Assembly (NCBI GenBank): GCA_016867395.1
Contig: VGJS01000020.1
Location: 1-62,208, forward strand
Source: Candidatus Handelsmanbacteria bacterium
GTDB taxonomy: Bacteria > Latescibacterota > UBA2968 > UBA8231
Direction of reading: 5' to 3'
DNA: 62,208 bases
This document shows, piece after piece, positions 36,603-50,075 of the stretch. Positions within the stretch are counted from its first letter, which is position 1. Every line of letters starts with the position of its first letter. Made by a program: the position numbers and the translations under genes. A model generated the notes under the pieces. That model did no database searches and was not told the DNA's origin. It saw only the letters and a program-made list of their open reading frames with translations.

Positions 36603-37625
36603 CTAGACATCGCCTTCGCGGATCATGCGTTTGAGGACAAAATCCTGGGCGGGGATGGGAAACTCCAGCGCGGCGTGCCGGCTCGACGATTCAAAGATGC
36701 CCATGATGATTTCCAAGGCCCGGCGGCCGTGCTGGGCCCGGCCCCGGTGGGTCGCCCGGCCTTCCACCGCCTCGATCAGCTCCTCGATCTTGGCGTGGAA
36801 GTTGGAGTGGATGGGCACCAGTTCCGGGGCGTGCCAGCCGCGCTGTCTGAACCCGGAGAGTACCTTGAGCTTGGGGCTGTCCGGGCGGTTGATCTCGATG
36901 AGGCCGTCGGTCCCCACCAGCCTGAAGCCAAAGCCGTGGTCGGCCCTTTCCCCCAGCTCCATCAGCCCGACCACCCCGTTGGCGTACCCGACCCGGCCCA
37001 CGGCCATGTCCTCCATCACCATGTCGGGGTGGTTGCCCCGGCCCTGCAATTGACGGTGGCGGTCGATCTGGCCCATGACCCAGACCGGCTCCTCGTCGTT
37101 GTTCAAGATGTTGATCAAGTCGATGACGTGGGTGCCGTTGTTCATCAGATCCAGGGCGCAATGGCCCCAGATCAGGCTCAACCTGCCGATCTCCCCCTGC
37201 CGCACCAGCTCCCGCGCCTTCACTGCCTGGGGGGCAAGCGGTGTACGTGGCCGACGATCAGGGTGGTCCCCGCCTTTTCGCAGGCGGCGATCATCTGGTC
37301 CGCCTCGGCCAGGCTGACGGCCATGGGCTTTTAGCACAGGATGCCCTTCACGCCGCTCTGGGACGCAGCCAGGGTGGCCTCGCATTGGGTGTGCGCCAGG
37401 TGCAGATGCTGACCAGGTCGAGGCGCTCCCGTTCCAGCATCTGGCGGAAATCCCGTACAGTTGCAGGTCGTACTCGGCGCTCAGGCGCTGCGCCCCGGCG
37501 CCCTGGGGGTTGATGTCAGCTCCGGCGACCAGTTCGATCCGGGCTTTGCGCACGGCCCGGTACCCGTCGGCGTGGACGCCGGCAATGCCGCCGCAGCCGA
37601 TGATCCCGACGCGATAGGTGTTCAC
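36603..37625 (-). pseudogene. Gfo/Idh/MocA oxidoreductase with three frameshifts and one stop
   Basis: MNTYRVGIIGCGGIAGVHADGYRAV starts a normal Gfo/Idh protein and ARELVRQGEIGRLSLIWGH onward continues one. Between them the long frame is spurious: the true sequence switches frame near 37452 (DFRQMLERERLDLVSICTW), near 37395 (HTQCEATLAASQSGVKGILC, then TAA at 37333-37331 in place of the Glu of CEKP, KPMAVSLAEADQMIAACEKA) and near 37235, back to frame. The lesions add up to an apparently intact 340-codon frame, so an automatic call would miss it. The EKP motif, needed for catalysis, is destroyed by the stop. Close to a PhyH remnant on the same strand; the pair was presumably a functional sugar-oxidation unit. 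Confidence 0.75.
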
Positions 37626-37637
37626 TGCGACTCCAAG

Positions 37638-38140
37638 TTATGGGTGGAGGTCAGGGGCGCTTCGGCGCGCTCTCGACCCGGTTGTATCTGAAGAGCCGGG
37701 GGTCTTCTCCGGCATGGCCGCCCACGCCTTCTTGGGGAGGTTCATCACCTCCGAGCGGTGCATGGAGCCCCCGAAGTAGACGATGGCCAGCATGGGGCGG
37801 ATGATCTCGGTGCGGTTGGGCATCCCGCGGTGTCACATCCGCAGGTCGCGGACCACCAGGGCCCCGGCCGGGGCCGTCATCCGCTCGGAGGGCAGTTCTC
37901 TGGCCCGCTCCTCCAGGGGCACCCCTCGGTCCTCGGGCCGGTCGGTGATCAGGTGGGAGCCGGGCCAGACCTCTGTGGTCCCGTTATCGGCGGTGAAATT
38001 CACGAGGATATTTTGGCCACGTCCGCCGGCAGCGCCCGAGCGATGGCGACGCATCCGGTGTCGCGTAGGGTCCGTAGGGCCAGTTGCAGGCGGGCCTCGG
38101 ACAGCTTCTGCCTACGGCGTTCCAAGGGCGTCAGGTCCAT
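37638..38140 (-). pseudogene. PhyH-family dioxygenase with internal deletion and stop
   Basis: A normal start MDLTPLERRRQKLSEARLQ at 38140 (GAGGAG ahead) leads for about 45 codons and then jumps to ILVNFTADNGTTEVWPGSHLI, about 80 residues further along in the family, so the core with the HxD iron site is missing. The second half has an in-frame TGA at 37835-37833 where relatives have Trp (DLRMWHRGMPN). The remainder (TEIIRPMLAIVYFGGSMH) is well conserved. The gene cannot make an active oxygenase. Confidence 0.75.
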
Positions 38141-38182
38141 TTGCTGGCTCCTCGTGGTCTGGAAGGAAAAGAACGGGGGACC

Positions 38183-41197
<3,015 letters not shown>

Positions 41198-41201
<4 letters not shown>

Positions 41202-43504
41202 GCAGGTTCCAGCTGCTGGCAGGAGGACTGGGCCTCGATCTGCGCCCAGTCCCAAAGCTGGGGAATGTACTCCACGTCTGCCCATTGTTGCGCCTGGTCG
41301 GCCCAGTGCGGGCTGGCCGGGTGGCCCGAGGCCCCCAGCGGTGTGATCCAGCGGCACTGGTTCCAGTCGGCAGGATCGAAGAGGTAGCGGTTGACCGAGG
41401 CGGTGGCCACCGCAAATGGGGCGAGGTGGCCGTAGCTCCCGGCCAGGGGGGTGTCGCCGTCCCCGTGGGCCTCGACCTGGGGTGGGTCCAGGTACTGGGC
41501 TGCCTCGGGGAAGCAGGGCGAGAGCGGGTGGCGGGGCTGAGTGTGATGCACCTGGCCCCAGCGCCACTGCGCCGGCTCGCCCCCCAATTGCTGCCGCAAA
41601 CGAGCCGTCCCCTCCCGCAGTGCCTCGCCCAACACCTCCGACCAGCGCCGGCCCGCCGGCAACCATCCCTCCTCCCCCTTCTCCAGGGCCAGGGCCAGTT
41701 GGAGTTCAAGTTGGCGCAGGTGGGCCTCACTGCCGGGCGCCCCAGCCAACTCCCCCAGCAGCGCCGCGCTTACCTGATTCAAGACCCTTTCCCTGATTGC
41801 AGTGTAGATCAGGGGTTGGGGGAGGTCGCGGTCCATGCGACCGTCCCAATCCCGCAGGAGTTCCTGGGCCAGGGCGCTGTCCTTGTCCAGTGGCGGCACC
41901 GCCAGCAGGGCCTGGGTCCAGACCAGGGCCGGCAGGGAGAGGCGCTCGGCGTGGATCTGGGCCATGTCGCCCAGCGCCGACCCGCCGCTTTGCTGCAGTG
42001 CGAGCAGGTGGTGTTGGACCCGCCGCGCCCGGTGCTGGGGCGCAAAGAGCAGGCCCACGTAATAGGAGTACTCTGCCCCTGCCACCCGCTGGTTGCAGGT
42101 CACCGCGTACCCGGCCTCGGGGTCCAGAGCGCGGGGCAGCTCGGCGTGGGGGATGTAGCGTTGCCACTCGTGCTCGCCCGTCCAGCCCGGCACCGCCACC
42201 CAGCCATTGGCCTCTGGCCGGATGGGGATCTTGCCGGCGTGCAGATAGCCGAAATGCCCCTGTACGTCGGCCACGGCGTAGTTGTTGACCCGGTCGGTCC
42301 AGCGGCCAAAGGCATCGTCCAGTTCGACCACCGAGCGGGCTTTCATGGCGTCGCGCGCCGCGTCCAGCCAGGGGGTGGCCTCGCGCAGTCCTGGGTCGGC
42401 GATGGCGATGGCTTTTCCGGCCTGCGGATCCCCGGCGATGATGGGGCCGTGGTGGGTACGGGTGATCTCCACCGCTACGGGCGCCCCGCCGCGCACGGCG
42501 ATGGTCTCGCGGTGGACCTGGGCCGGCAACCATTCCCCCTTGAACAGATACTCCCTCCCCCCTCCCCTGAACTCTTCCACAAAGAGATCCTGGGTGTCGG
42601 CCATGCCGTGGGTCATGCCCCAGGCCACCTGCCGGTTGTGGCAGAAGTGCAGGGCCCCCGGCATACCGGGCACGGCGTGGCCGATGACCTCGAGGTCGGG
42701 GCAGGCCAGGTGGACCTGGTAGTACACGTTGGGCGCGTCCAGGCCCCGGTGCGAATCCCCGCCCACCAGGGGGAGGCCAGAGTGGGTGAACCGCCCTCCC
42801 AGGGCCCAGGCATTGGAGCCCAGGTCCACCCCGTCCAGCCAGCCTCCGGCCAGGGGGCGCAACACCTTCTCGGCGTCCGGGGCTGGGCCGAGGTACTCGG
42901 CCCCCGGCGGCACCGTGAGCAGGTGGCCCAGGGGATAGCCTTTCACCAGCGCGGCCAGGCGCTCCGGGCCGTAGCGCAGGAGCAGCCGGGTGCGGAAGAG
43001 CTTGGGCTCAAAGGTCCCCAACAGGGTGTTGCGGATCTTGTACACCGCCAGGCAATGCCAGTCCTCCCAGGGTTCGGGTTTTTCCCCCAGCAGGGTGTAC
43101 TCGACTGGCAGGGAGCGGGTGGTCGCAATGAAGGCATTCACGCCCCGCACATACGCCGCAACCATGCGCTGCGCCGCCGGACTCGACACCGCCAGGTCGG
43201 CCTTTGCGGCCTGCCCCATGCCCGAAGCCCGCAGCAGCCGGTCCCGGTCCAACCCCGCCGGGCCGGCCCACTCGGCCCAGCGGCCCAGGGCCTGGCGGCG
43301 GTCGTAGTCCATCTGCCAGAGCCGGTCCTGGGCCGTGGCGAAACCCTGGGCGAAGAAAAGGTCCTCCTCGCCGGAGGCGCGTATATGGGGGATACCCCAG
43401 GGATCGCGCCATAGCTGGACCGGCTGCCGCAGCCCAGCCAGCTTCACAGGGGTGTGCAGATCGGGCAAGGCGGCGCGCAACTGCTCGGGGAGGAGGGCGG
43501 GCAT
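41198..43504 (-). CDS. Penicillin-acylase family (S45) Ntn-hydrolase
   Basis: 768 residues. DPWGIPHIRASGEEDLFFAQGFA and AQDRLWQMDYDRRQALGR open the alpha chain, and VDLGSNAWALGG holds Ser230, the residue that becomes the N-terminus of the beta chain after self-cleavage (GSNAWALGG is the family signature). Later landmarks: NVYYQVHLACPDLEVIGHAVPG and TDRVNNYAVADVQGHFGYLHAGKIP. Enzymes of this family cleave amide bonds of beta-lactams, acyl-homoserine lactones or other N-acyl compounds. No obvious signal peptide at 43504 (GAGGAAAAGC precedes the ATG), so it may be cytoplasmic. Its stop overlaps that of the convergent UroD-like gene. Confidence 0.87.
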
Positions 43505-43539
43505 AGCTTTTCCTCGGGGGCTGATTTGCGTAATTTGGC

Positions 43540-43557
43540 CTCGCGACAAAACGCGAT
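43540..43557. promoter_or_regulatory. Inverted repeat in the acylase upstream region
   Basis: TCGCG-ACAAAA-CGCGA lies about 40 bases before the acylase start codon, inside the 147-base divergent region that it shares with the carbohydrate-binding protein gene. Its size and place suit a repressor operator. No clear promoter boxes were found beside it. Confidence 0.35.
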
Positions 43558-43651
43558 GATCGCACACATTTTTGGCGCTACAGCCGCCAGTACGGACCCC
43601 GCAGTCGTGCTCCCGGCGCCGCTGGCCCGCTAAAATTAGGAGGATCACATC

Positions 43652-44410
43652 ATGAGCGCCATCATCTCCAAATCCTACGTCTGCTACCGCGCCGAGTCCC
43701 CCCTCCAGATCGACGGCCATCTCAACGAACCCTCGTGGAAACGCGCGCCCTGGACCCCGCTCTTCGTCGACATCGAAGGCGACATTCGGCCCCTGCCCCG
43801 CTTCGGCACCCGGGCGATGATGCTGTGGGATGACCAGTACTTCTACTTCGCCGCCGACATGGAGGAGCCCGATGTGTGGGGCACCCTCACCAAGCGCGAC
43901 TCGGTGATCTGCAATGACAACGATTTCGAGATCTTCATCGATCCCGACGACGACGGCGAACACTAAATGGAGCTCGAGATCAACCCGCTCAACGCGGTGT
44001 GGGATCTCTACCTGCCCAAGGCCTACAACAAGGGCGGCCAGGCCGACCACGATGGGGACTTCGTCGGCATCAAACACGCAGTGCAGGTGGACGGCACCGT
44101 GAACTGCGCCGACGACGTGGACCGGGGCTGGACCGTGGAGGTGGCCATCCCCTGGACCAGCATGGCCGAACACGCCCACACCGCCTGCCCGCCCAAACGG
44201 GGCGACCAGTGGAGGGTCAATTTCTCGCGGGTGGAGTGGTCCTTCGAGCGCTACAAGGGCGGGTACCTGCGCAAGGATGAAGCCCCCTGCGACAACTGGG
44301 TGTGGTCGCCCCAGGGAGCCATCAACATGCATATCCCCGAGATGTGGGGTTTCCTGCAGTTTTCGTCCATCCTCGCCGGCTGCGGCGAGGAGGAATTCCG
44401 CTGTCGCTGA
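43652..44410 (+). pseudogene. Carbohydrate-binding (CBM9-like) domain protein with one in-frame stop
   Basis: 252 codons. CYRAESPLQIDGHLNEPSWKRAPW starts the domain; RAMMLWDDQYFYFAADMEEPDVWGT and DNDFEIFIDPDDDGEH lead up to TAA at 43964-43966, after which MELEINPLNAVWDLYLPKAY, GWTVEVAIPWTSMAEHA and RVNFSRVEWSF continue in frame. This is the common intracellular or secreted CBM9-like (DOMON-related) protein of carbohydrate-using bacteria; the stop replaces the Tyr in EHYELEI-type motifs. GGAGGATC places the start. With readthrough or correction the protein would be normal. Confidence 0.75.
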
Positions 44411-44439
44411 TATTCATGCCAAACCTCAGAGGGAGGACC

Positions 44440-44826
44440 ATGACTGAAGCACCGCCGCCTTCCGGCAGTTCCTATGAGTTCACCGAGGTGCAGAACCAGA
44501 CCATCCGCAGCCTGGCCCTGTACATGCAGATCCTGGCGGCCATCATGATAGCCTTTGGGGGATTGCAGGCCGTCGGCGGTCTCCTGGATTCCGACGATCC
44601 GATCGCCAAGGCCGGGATCTTCCAGGGCGCGGTGATCCTGATCCTGGGCGTCCTCACCCTTCGGGCGGCGGTGGCCTTTCGCCGCATCGTCTCCTCTACC
44701 GGCGGGGACATCGGCCACCTGATGAACGCGCTGGGCACCCTGCGCGGCCTGTACCAGATCCAGGCCATCCTGATCATCGCCCTTGTGATCGCGGCAATGA
44801 TCATCGGGGTGACCACCGGCGAATAG
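44440..44826 (+). CDS. Small membrane protein with two or three helices
   Basis: 128 residues. ALYMQILAAIMIAFGGLQAVGGLL, AGIFQGAVILILGVLTLRAAVAF and a final QAILIIALVIAAMIIGVT form three hydrophobic segments separated by short polar loops. GGGAGG sits before the ATG at 44440. No family recognised. It lies between the CBM9-like gene and the aldo/keto reductase. Confidence 0.65.
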   Translation: MTEAPPPSGSSYEFTEVQNQTIRSLALYMQILAAIMIAFGGLQAVGGLLDSDDPIAKAGIFQGAVILILGVLTLRAAVAFRRIVSSTGGDIGHLMNALGTLRGLYQIQAILIIALVIAAMIIGVTTGE

Positions 44827-44832
44827 CCGAAG

Positions 44833-45798
44833 ATGGCGGTGGATCGGCGGCGTTTCGGGCAGACCGACCTGTGGGTCTCGCCCCTGTGCCAGGGCACAGC
44901 CTTCCGCACCCTGCCCCGGGCCGACGGTCCAGAAGCGCGGGCCGTGCTGGCCCATGCCCTGGACAGCGGCGTGAACTTCTTCGACTCCTCCAATGCGTAC
45001 GGCTGGGGCGGGGCCGAGGAGGTGCTGGGCAAGGCCCTGGCTGGCCGGCGCACCCAGGCGGTGATCTGCACCAAGGTGGCCGCCTTCGCCCCGCCCAACA
45101 ACGGCGAGGGCAAGGGAGCACCGATGCCCTTCACCCGCGCCAATCTCTTTGCCCAGGCCGAGGCCAGCCTGAAAAGGCTGGGCACCGACTACCTCGACCT
45201 GTACCTGCTTCACCAGCCCGACAACCTCACCCCGCCGGCCGAGATCGCCCAATCCATGGCCGCCCTGGTAGAGAGCGGCAAGGTGCGGCACTGGGGAGTG
45301 TCCAACCACTCGGGAGCGCAATTGCGCGAGTACCTCGAATTGCAGAGCCCGGTACCGCCGGCCGGCGCTGAGGAGTACTACAACGTCGCCGGCGAGCACC
45401 TCGACGCGGAGGGAAAATCGCGGGCGGCGCGCCTGGAGGCCGAGGTTTTCCCCCTGCTGCGGCAGTCGGGCATGGGCTTGCTGGCCTTCAGTCCCCTGGA
45501 CACCGGCTTCCTCGACCCCGGCCGCGCCATCGCCGAGGGCAGTCCCCTGGCCGGCCTGGCCGCCGCCCTGGACCAGGTGGCCGTCCAGCTAGGGTGCAGC
45601 CGTACCCAACTGTGCATCGCCTGGGTGCGCTCCTGCCCCGAGGTCAGCTGCGTGCTGGCCGGCGCTGAGAGCCCGGCGCAGGTGGAAGAGAACTGTCAGG
45701 GGGCACAGTTGACCCTGCCACCCGAGGCCAGGGTTACTATCGAGGAAGCGCGGCAATTGTACCGGCAACAGCAGGCGGCGGCTCAGAAAGTCAGGTGA
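44833..45798 (+). CDS. Aldo/keto reductase
   Basis: 321 residues. RRRFGQTDLWVSPLCQGTAF, then the catalytic Asp and Tyr in NFFDSSNAYGWGGAE, Lys in ICTKVAAFAPP and His in YLLHQPDNL form the AKR tetrad. KVRHWGVSNHSG is the usual mid-motif. The cofactor end reads GCSRTQLCIAWVRSCPEVSCVLAG. It reduces carbonyl groups of sugars or similar with NADPH. Seven bases after the small membrane protein. Confidence 0.88.
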   Translation: MAVDRRRFGQTDLWVSPLCQGTAFRTLPRADGPEARAVLAHALDSGVNFFDSSNAYGWGGAEEVLGKALAGRRTQAVICTKVAAFAPPNNGEGKGAPMPFTRANLFAQAEASLKRLGTDYLDLYLLHQPDNLTPPAEIAQSMAALVESGKVRHWGVSNHSGAQLREYLELQSPVPPAGAEEYYNVAGEHLDAEGKSRAARLEAEVFPLLRQSGMGLLAFSPLDTGFLDPGRAIAEGSPLAGLAAALDQVAVQLGCSRTQLCIAWVRSCPEVSCVLAGAESPAQVEENCQGAQLTLPPEARVTIEEARQLYRQQQAAAQKVR

Positions 45799-45810
45799 AA
45801 GGAACCCATC

Positions 45811-47556
45811 GTGCGAACCCCCATCCACCTGAACAGCCCCACCCCCCCGCCGGCCTGGGCTCTGCTGGAACGGGAACTCATCCGCTACGAAACCCAGGCC
45901 TGCCGCGCCTTCTTCGCCCGGTATTTCGACGAGCGCGGGTACCTCAGGTGCGTGGTACGCTGGGGCGGCAATGACGGCCCCGATGACGCCATCGAGAATC
46001 TGACCGACTGGCCCACCCTCCACTTTTTGGGCGGTCCCGACGATCTCCTCGACATGTACAAGCTCGGCTGGGAGGGCCACCTGCGCCAGTACACCGAGGC
46101 CAGGACCACCGAGGTTCCCTTTGCCCGGGACGGCATGTACTACAAGGAATTCCCCGTGATGTTCGACTGGGTCCACAACGGCGAGGGCCTGGCCGTCTTC
46201 AACCTCTATGGCCTCTCCGATCCCGGTGATCCCGAATTCCAGCGCCGCACCCGCCGCTTCGCCGGCTTCTACATGAACGAGGACCCCCAGGCCCCCAACT
46301 ACGACCCCACGCACAAGATCATCCGCAGCCTCTTCAACGGCAGCCGCGGGCCCCTGCTGCGCAAGGCCACGGCCCTAGACTGGGCCGGCGACCCTATCGA
46401 GGTGGAGGGCCGTTTCCTGGCGCGGCACGGAGAGCGCAACTACGAGGAGATGCTGGCCCACTTCAAGGACTACAACGACATCGTCGGCGACCATCCCCAG
46501 AACCTGGTGGCCACGTGCCTGGGCTTCAACGCCTTCGCCCTGACCGGCGAGGCCAAGTACCGCGACTGGGTGCTGGAGTACGCCGGTGCCTGGCGGGAGC
46601 GCACCCTGGCCAACAACGACATCATCCCCACTAACATCGGCCTGGACGGCACCCCCGGTGGCGAGTGCGGCGGCAAGTGGTATGGAGGCTGCTACGGCTG
46701 GTCCTTCACGGTGGAGGTGCCGCAGACCGGGGAGATGGCCAACCGCAACACCCATTACCTGGGCCTGGCCGGCTTTGCCAATGCCCTGCTCCTGACCGGG
46801 GACCAGCGCTACGCCGAGGTGTGGCGGAGGCAGATCGACGCCATCAACGCGGCACAGCAAGTCATCGACGGCAAGGTGCAGTACCCCCGCATGTACGGCG
46901 ACCAGGGCTGGTATGCCTACACCCCGCAGCCTTACAGCCACGGGGCCCTGGACGTGTATTACTGGTCCATGGACCGGGCGGACCTGGGGCGGCTGGGGGG
47001 CAATGGCTGGATCGAGTTCCTGGAGGGCAGGAACCCCGAGTACCCGGTGCAGGCCCTGCAGCGGGATTTCGAGCAGGTGCGCCGGCGCATGGAGCAGGTC
47101 CACAACGACACCACCACCCCGGACACCCGCCTCTCCGACGACCCCCTGCCCTACAACCCGGCCATTACCGGCTCGCTGGTGCAGCTGATGCTGGGCGGCC
47201 TGCCCACCCATTTTGCCCAGCCGGTACACTGCCGGCTGCGCTACTTCGACCCGGCGCGGCGGCGGGCCGGCATCACCGAAGACGTGGCCGCCCTGGTCGA
47301 GGAATTGGGGGCCGAGCACACGGTGGTGTCCCTGGTCAACCTCAGCCCGGTGGAGGCGCGCCGCGTAGTGGTGCAGGCCGGGGCGTACGGCGAGCACCAA
47401 TTCACGGGGATCGAGTGCGAGGGGAAGAGCTTTACCATGGACGCTTCCCAGGCTACCTTCATGCTCTCCGCGGGGGCAGGCAGCCGGATCAAGCTGCGGA
47501 TGCGGCGTTACGCCAACCCGCCCACCTTCGCCTTCCCCTGGGACAGGATCCAATAG
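45811..47556 (+). CDS. Uncharacterised (alpha/alpha)-toroid-like protein
   Basis: 581 residues. Repeated motifs such as LVATCLGFNAFALTGEAKYRDWVLEYAGAWRER and LAGFANALLLTGDQRYAEVWRRQ resemble the paired helices of (alpha/alpha)6 toroid glycosidases or lyases, with many Trp and Tyr (WYAYTPQPYSHGALDVYYW) lining a presumed sugar groove. The C-terminal 120 residues look like a beta-sandwich domain (TVVSLVNLSPVEARRVVV). A GTG start at 45811 follows AAAGGAAC. I recognise it only as a conserved unnamed protein of carbohydrate-degrading bacteria. No signal peptide. Confidence 0.6.
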   Translation: MRTPIHLNSPTPPPAWALLERELIRYETQACRAFFARYFDERGYLRCVVRWGGNDGPDDAIENLTDWPTLHFLGGPDDLLDMYKLGWEGHLRQYTEARTTEVPFARDGMYYKEFPVMFDWVHNGEGLAVFNLYGLSDPGDPEFQRRTRRFAGFYMNEDPQAPNYDPTHKIIRSLFNGSRGPLLRKATALDWAGDPIEVEGRFLARHGERNYEEMLAHFKDYNDIVGDHPQNLVATCLGFNAFALTGEAKYRDWVLEYAGAWRERTLANNDIIPTNIGLDGTPGGECGGKWYGGCYGWSFTVEVPQTGEMANRNTHYLGLAGFANALLLTGDQRYAEVWRRQIDAINAAQQVIDGKVQYPRMYGDQGWYAYTPQPYSHGALDVYYWSMDRADLGRLGGNGWIEFLEGRNPEYPVQALQRDFEQVRRRMEQVHNDTTTPDTRLSDDPLPYNPAITGSLVQLMLGGLPTHFAQPVHCRLRYFDPARRRAGITEDVAALVEELGAEHTVVSLVNLSPVEARRVVVQAGAYGEHQFTGIECEGKSFTMDASQATFMLSAGAGSRIKLRMRRYANPPTFAFPWDRIQ

Positions 47557-47566
47557 GAGGATGTCC

Positions 47567-49030
47567 ATGACCGAGATTCCCATCCTGATCGGCGAAAACT
47601 GGCTGCACCCCGAGGTCGAACAGACCGGCCCCGTGCATAACCCCGCCACCGGCGAGGTGATCGCCCGGGTGCCCCTGTGCGGGGCCGCCGAGGTGGATCA
47701 GGCCGTTGCCGTGGCTCTGCAGGCCTTTGCTGCCTGGGGAAGCACCCCTCCACCCAAACGAGCGCGGGTGCTCTTCCGCTACCGCGAATTGCTCGAAGTT
47801 CACTTCGAGGAACTCAGCCGGCTGATCGCCACCGAGAACGGCAAGACCCTCGACGAAGCGCGGGGCGATCTGCGGCGCGGGGTGGAGGTGGTGGAGTTCG
47901 CCTGCGGCATCGCTCACCTGGCCAAGGGGGAAAACCTGCCACGCCTGGCCGAGGAGGTGGACGGGATGACCATGCGCGAGCCCTTGGGGGTCTGCGCCGG
48001 CATCACGCCTTTCAATTTTCCGGCCATGGTGCCCATGTGGATGTACCCCCTGGCCATCGCCTGCGGCAACAGCTTTGTGCTCAAGCCCAGCGAGAAGGTG
48101 CCCCTCACCGCCAACCGCCTGGCCGAGCTTTTCCTGGAGGCCGGCCTGCCGCCGGGGGTGCTCAACGTAGTGCACGGAGGCCGCGAGGTGGTGGACGCCC
48201 TCTGCATCCACCCAGGCGTGCGGGCCATCAGCTTCGTCGGTTCCTCGCCGGTGGCCCGTCACGTGTACACCACCGCCTGTGCGCATGGCAAGCGGGTGCA
48301 GTCGGCCGGGGGGGCCAAGAACGTGCTCGTAGTGCTGCCCGACGCGGACCCCGAGCCCACGGTCCGCGCCATCATGGGCTCGGCCTTCGGCTGCGCCGGC
48401 CAGCGCTGCATGGCCGGCTCCCTGCTGATGGGGGTGGGCAAGGCCGCGGACCCGCTGCGCGAGCAATTGCTGGCCGCCATGGACAAGCTGCCCTTGGGCG
48501 GACCGCTGAGTGATCCGCGCACGGGCATGGGGCCGGTGATCGATGGGAAAGCCAGAGACCGGCACTTCGCCGCTATCGTCGAGGCGCCGGGTGTAGGGCT
48601 GGAGGTGGCCCGCGACGGCCGGCAGGGCCTCCCTGAAAAGGGCTTCTTCGTCGGCCCCACCCTGCTCGACCGGGCGGACGACCAGCACCGCGTCTTCAAA
48701 GAAGAACTCTTCGGGCCGGTGCTGGCCATGCTGCGGCCCTCTTCCTTGGATGAGGCCCTGGCCTGTTTCAACCAGCTGCCCTTCGGCAACGCCGCCACCC
48801 TCTTCACCGAGAGCGGCACCGCGGCCCGGCAGTTCTCCTTGCAGGTCAAGTGCGGGATGGTGGGCATCAACCTGGGGGTGCCGGCGCCCATGGCCCTCTT
48901 CGCTTTCTCGGGCTGGGACCAGTCCTTTTACGGGGACCTGCACGTGCAGGGCACCGAGGGGGTGATGTTCTACACCCGGCAGAAGACCGTGCTCTCGCGC
49001 TGGGCCGGCGGCTTCCGCCACTTCTTCTGA
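47567..49030 (+). CDS. mmsA: Methylmalonate-semialdehyde dehydrogenase-like (CoA-acylating)
   Basis: 487 residues. GENWLHPEVEQTGPVHNPATGEV opens an aldehyde dehydrogenase; ENGKTLDEARGDLRRGVEVVEFAC, GVCAGITPFNFPAMVPMWMYPLAIACGNSFVLKPSEKVP and the catalytic Cys281 in CAGQRCMAG follow. The Glu of ordinary ALDHs is absent (QSAGGAKN), a hallmark of the MmsA/IolA group that makes acyl-CoA and needs no general base. Fits inositol, valine or malonate-semialdehyde pathways. ATG at 47567 is chosen over 47561 because TAGGAGG directly precedes the latter. Confidence 0.9.
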   Translation: MTEIPILIGENWLHPEVEQTGPVHNPATGEVIARVPLCGAAEVDQAVAVALQAFAAWGSTPPPKRARVLFRYRELLEVHFEELSRLIATENGKTLDEARGDLRRGVEVVEFACGIAHLAKGENLPRLAEEVDGMTMREPLGVCAGITPFNFPAMVPMWMYPLAIACGNSFVLKPSEKVPLTANRLAELFLEAGLPPGVLNVVHGGREVVDALCIHPGVRAISFVGSSPVARHVYTTACAHGKRVQSAGGAKNVLVVLPDADPEPTVRAIMGSAFGCAGQRCMAGSLLMGVGKAADPLREQLLAAMDKLPLGGPLSDPRTGMGPVIDGKARDRHFAAIVEAPGVGLEVARDGRQGLPEKGFFVGPTLLDRADDQHRVFKEELFGPVLAMLRPSSLDEALACFNQLPFGNAATLFTESGTAARQFSLQVKCGMVGINLGVPAPMALFAFSGWDQSFYGDLHVQGTEGVMFYTRQKTVLSRWAGGFRHFF

Positions 49031-49031
49031 G

Positions 49032-50075
49032 ATGATCCGGACTGTCGACCAACTCCGCGACTTCACGAGCCGCATCCTGCGGGCCGCCGGGGCGGACCAG
49101 CCAAATGCCGAACGGGTGGCCCAGGCTCTGGTTGGGGCCAACCTGTGCGGGGTGGACACCCACGGGGTCTGGCACCTGCCCGGGTACGTGCAGGCCATCC
49201 GCGACGGCCAACTCCTGCCCACGGCCTGGCTTAGGGTCGTCGAGGAAAGCGCCAGCTATGCGCAGGTGGCCGGGTGCTGGACCTTCGGTCACGCCGGCGC
49301 CAAGGTCGCGCTGGAGCTGGCCCTCGATAAAGCGGCCCAGACCGGCATCGCCCTGGCGAGCCTGGTGCAGGCCCACTACATCGGCCGGCTGCGGGAGTAC
49401 GTGGAGATGGCGGCGGCGCGCAATATGATCGGCCTGGTCTGGGCCGGCGGCTTTGCCGAGGAGCAACCCGTGGCCATGCCCTTCGGGGGCAGTCGGCCGG
49501 TGCTGCACACCAACCCCCTGGCCATGGGTTTTCCGGCCGGCAGCGAAGCCCCGACGGTGCTCGACTTCGCCACTACCGTGTTGTCCGGGGTGAAGGTGGT
49601 GGAGGCGCGGGCCCAGGGCAAACAACTGCCCCCCGGCGCCATCGCGGACAGCGAAGGCAGGCCGACCACCGATCCAGAGGCGTTCTTCGAAGGCGGCGGG
49701 CACCTGCCCTTTGGCGGCCACAAGGGCTAGGGCCTGATGCTGGCAGCCGAATTGTTGGGACGGGTCTTCACCGGGTCCGACGCCTTTGCCCAGGCCCCAC
49801 ACGGCGGCCCCATCTTCGGGCACACCGGCACCCTGATGATCGCCTTCGGCGCTGATCTCTTCCAGCCTCTCACCGAGTACACCGGCCGCGCCGATGAGCT
49901 GACCCAGCGGATGCGGGCCGTGCCGCCGGCCCCCGGTTTCGCCGAGGTGCTGGTCCCCGGCGACCTGGAGGCCCGGACCCGGGAGAAGCGGTTGCGGGAG
50001 GGGATTCCCATTGCCGATGACCTGTGGGGGAGGTTGAGCGGACTGGCTCTTTCGTTGGGTGTGGAAGTCAGATGA
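49032..50075 (+). pseudogene. Ldh2-family (malate/lactate-type) dehydrogenase with one in-frame TAG
   Basis: About 347 codons. AERVAQALVGANLCGVDTHGVWHLPGYV, HTNPLAMGFPAGSEAPTVLDFATT and HLPFGGHKG, then TAG at 49728-49730, then GLMLAAELLGRVFTGSDAF. HKGY is the invariant signature of Ldh2 dehydrogenases (malate, ureidoglycolate, 2,3-diketogulonate), so the stop replaces Tyr. The rest of the C-terminal part (PIFGHTGTLMIAFGADLF) is normal, and the gene keeps its overlaps: it starts one base after mmsA and its final TGA overlaps mug (ATGA). Whether it is dead or a sequencing error cannot be decided. Confidence 0.75.

Noticed and set aside
43505..44332. Long N-terminal extension of the S45 acylase
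   Set aside because: It would run through the divergent carbohydrate-binding gene; the ribosome-binding site and family start both point to the ATG at 43504.
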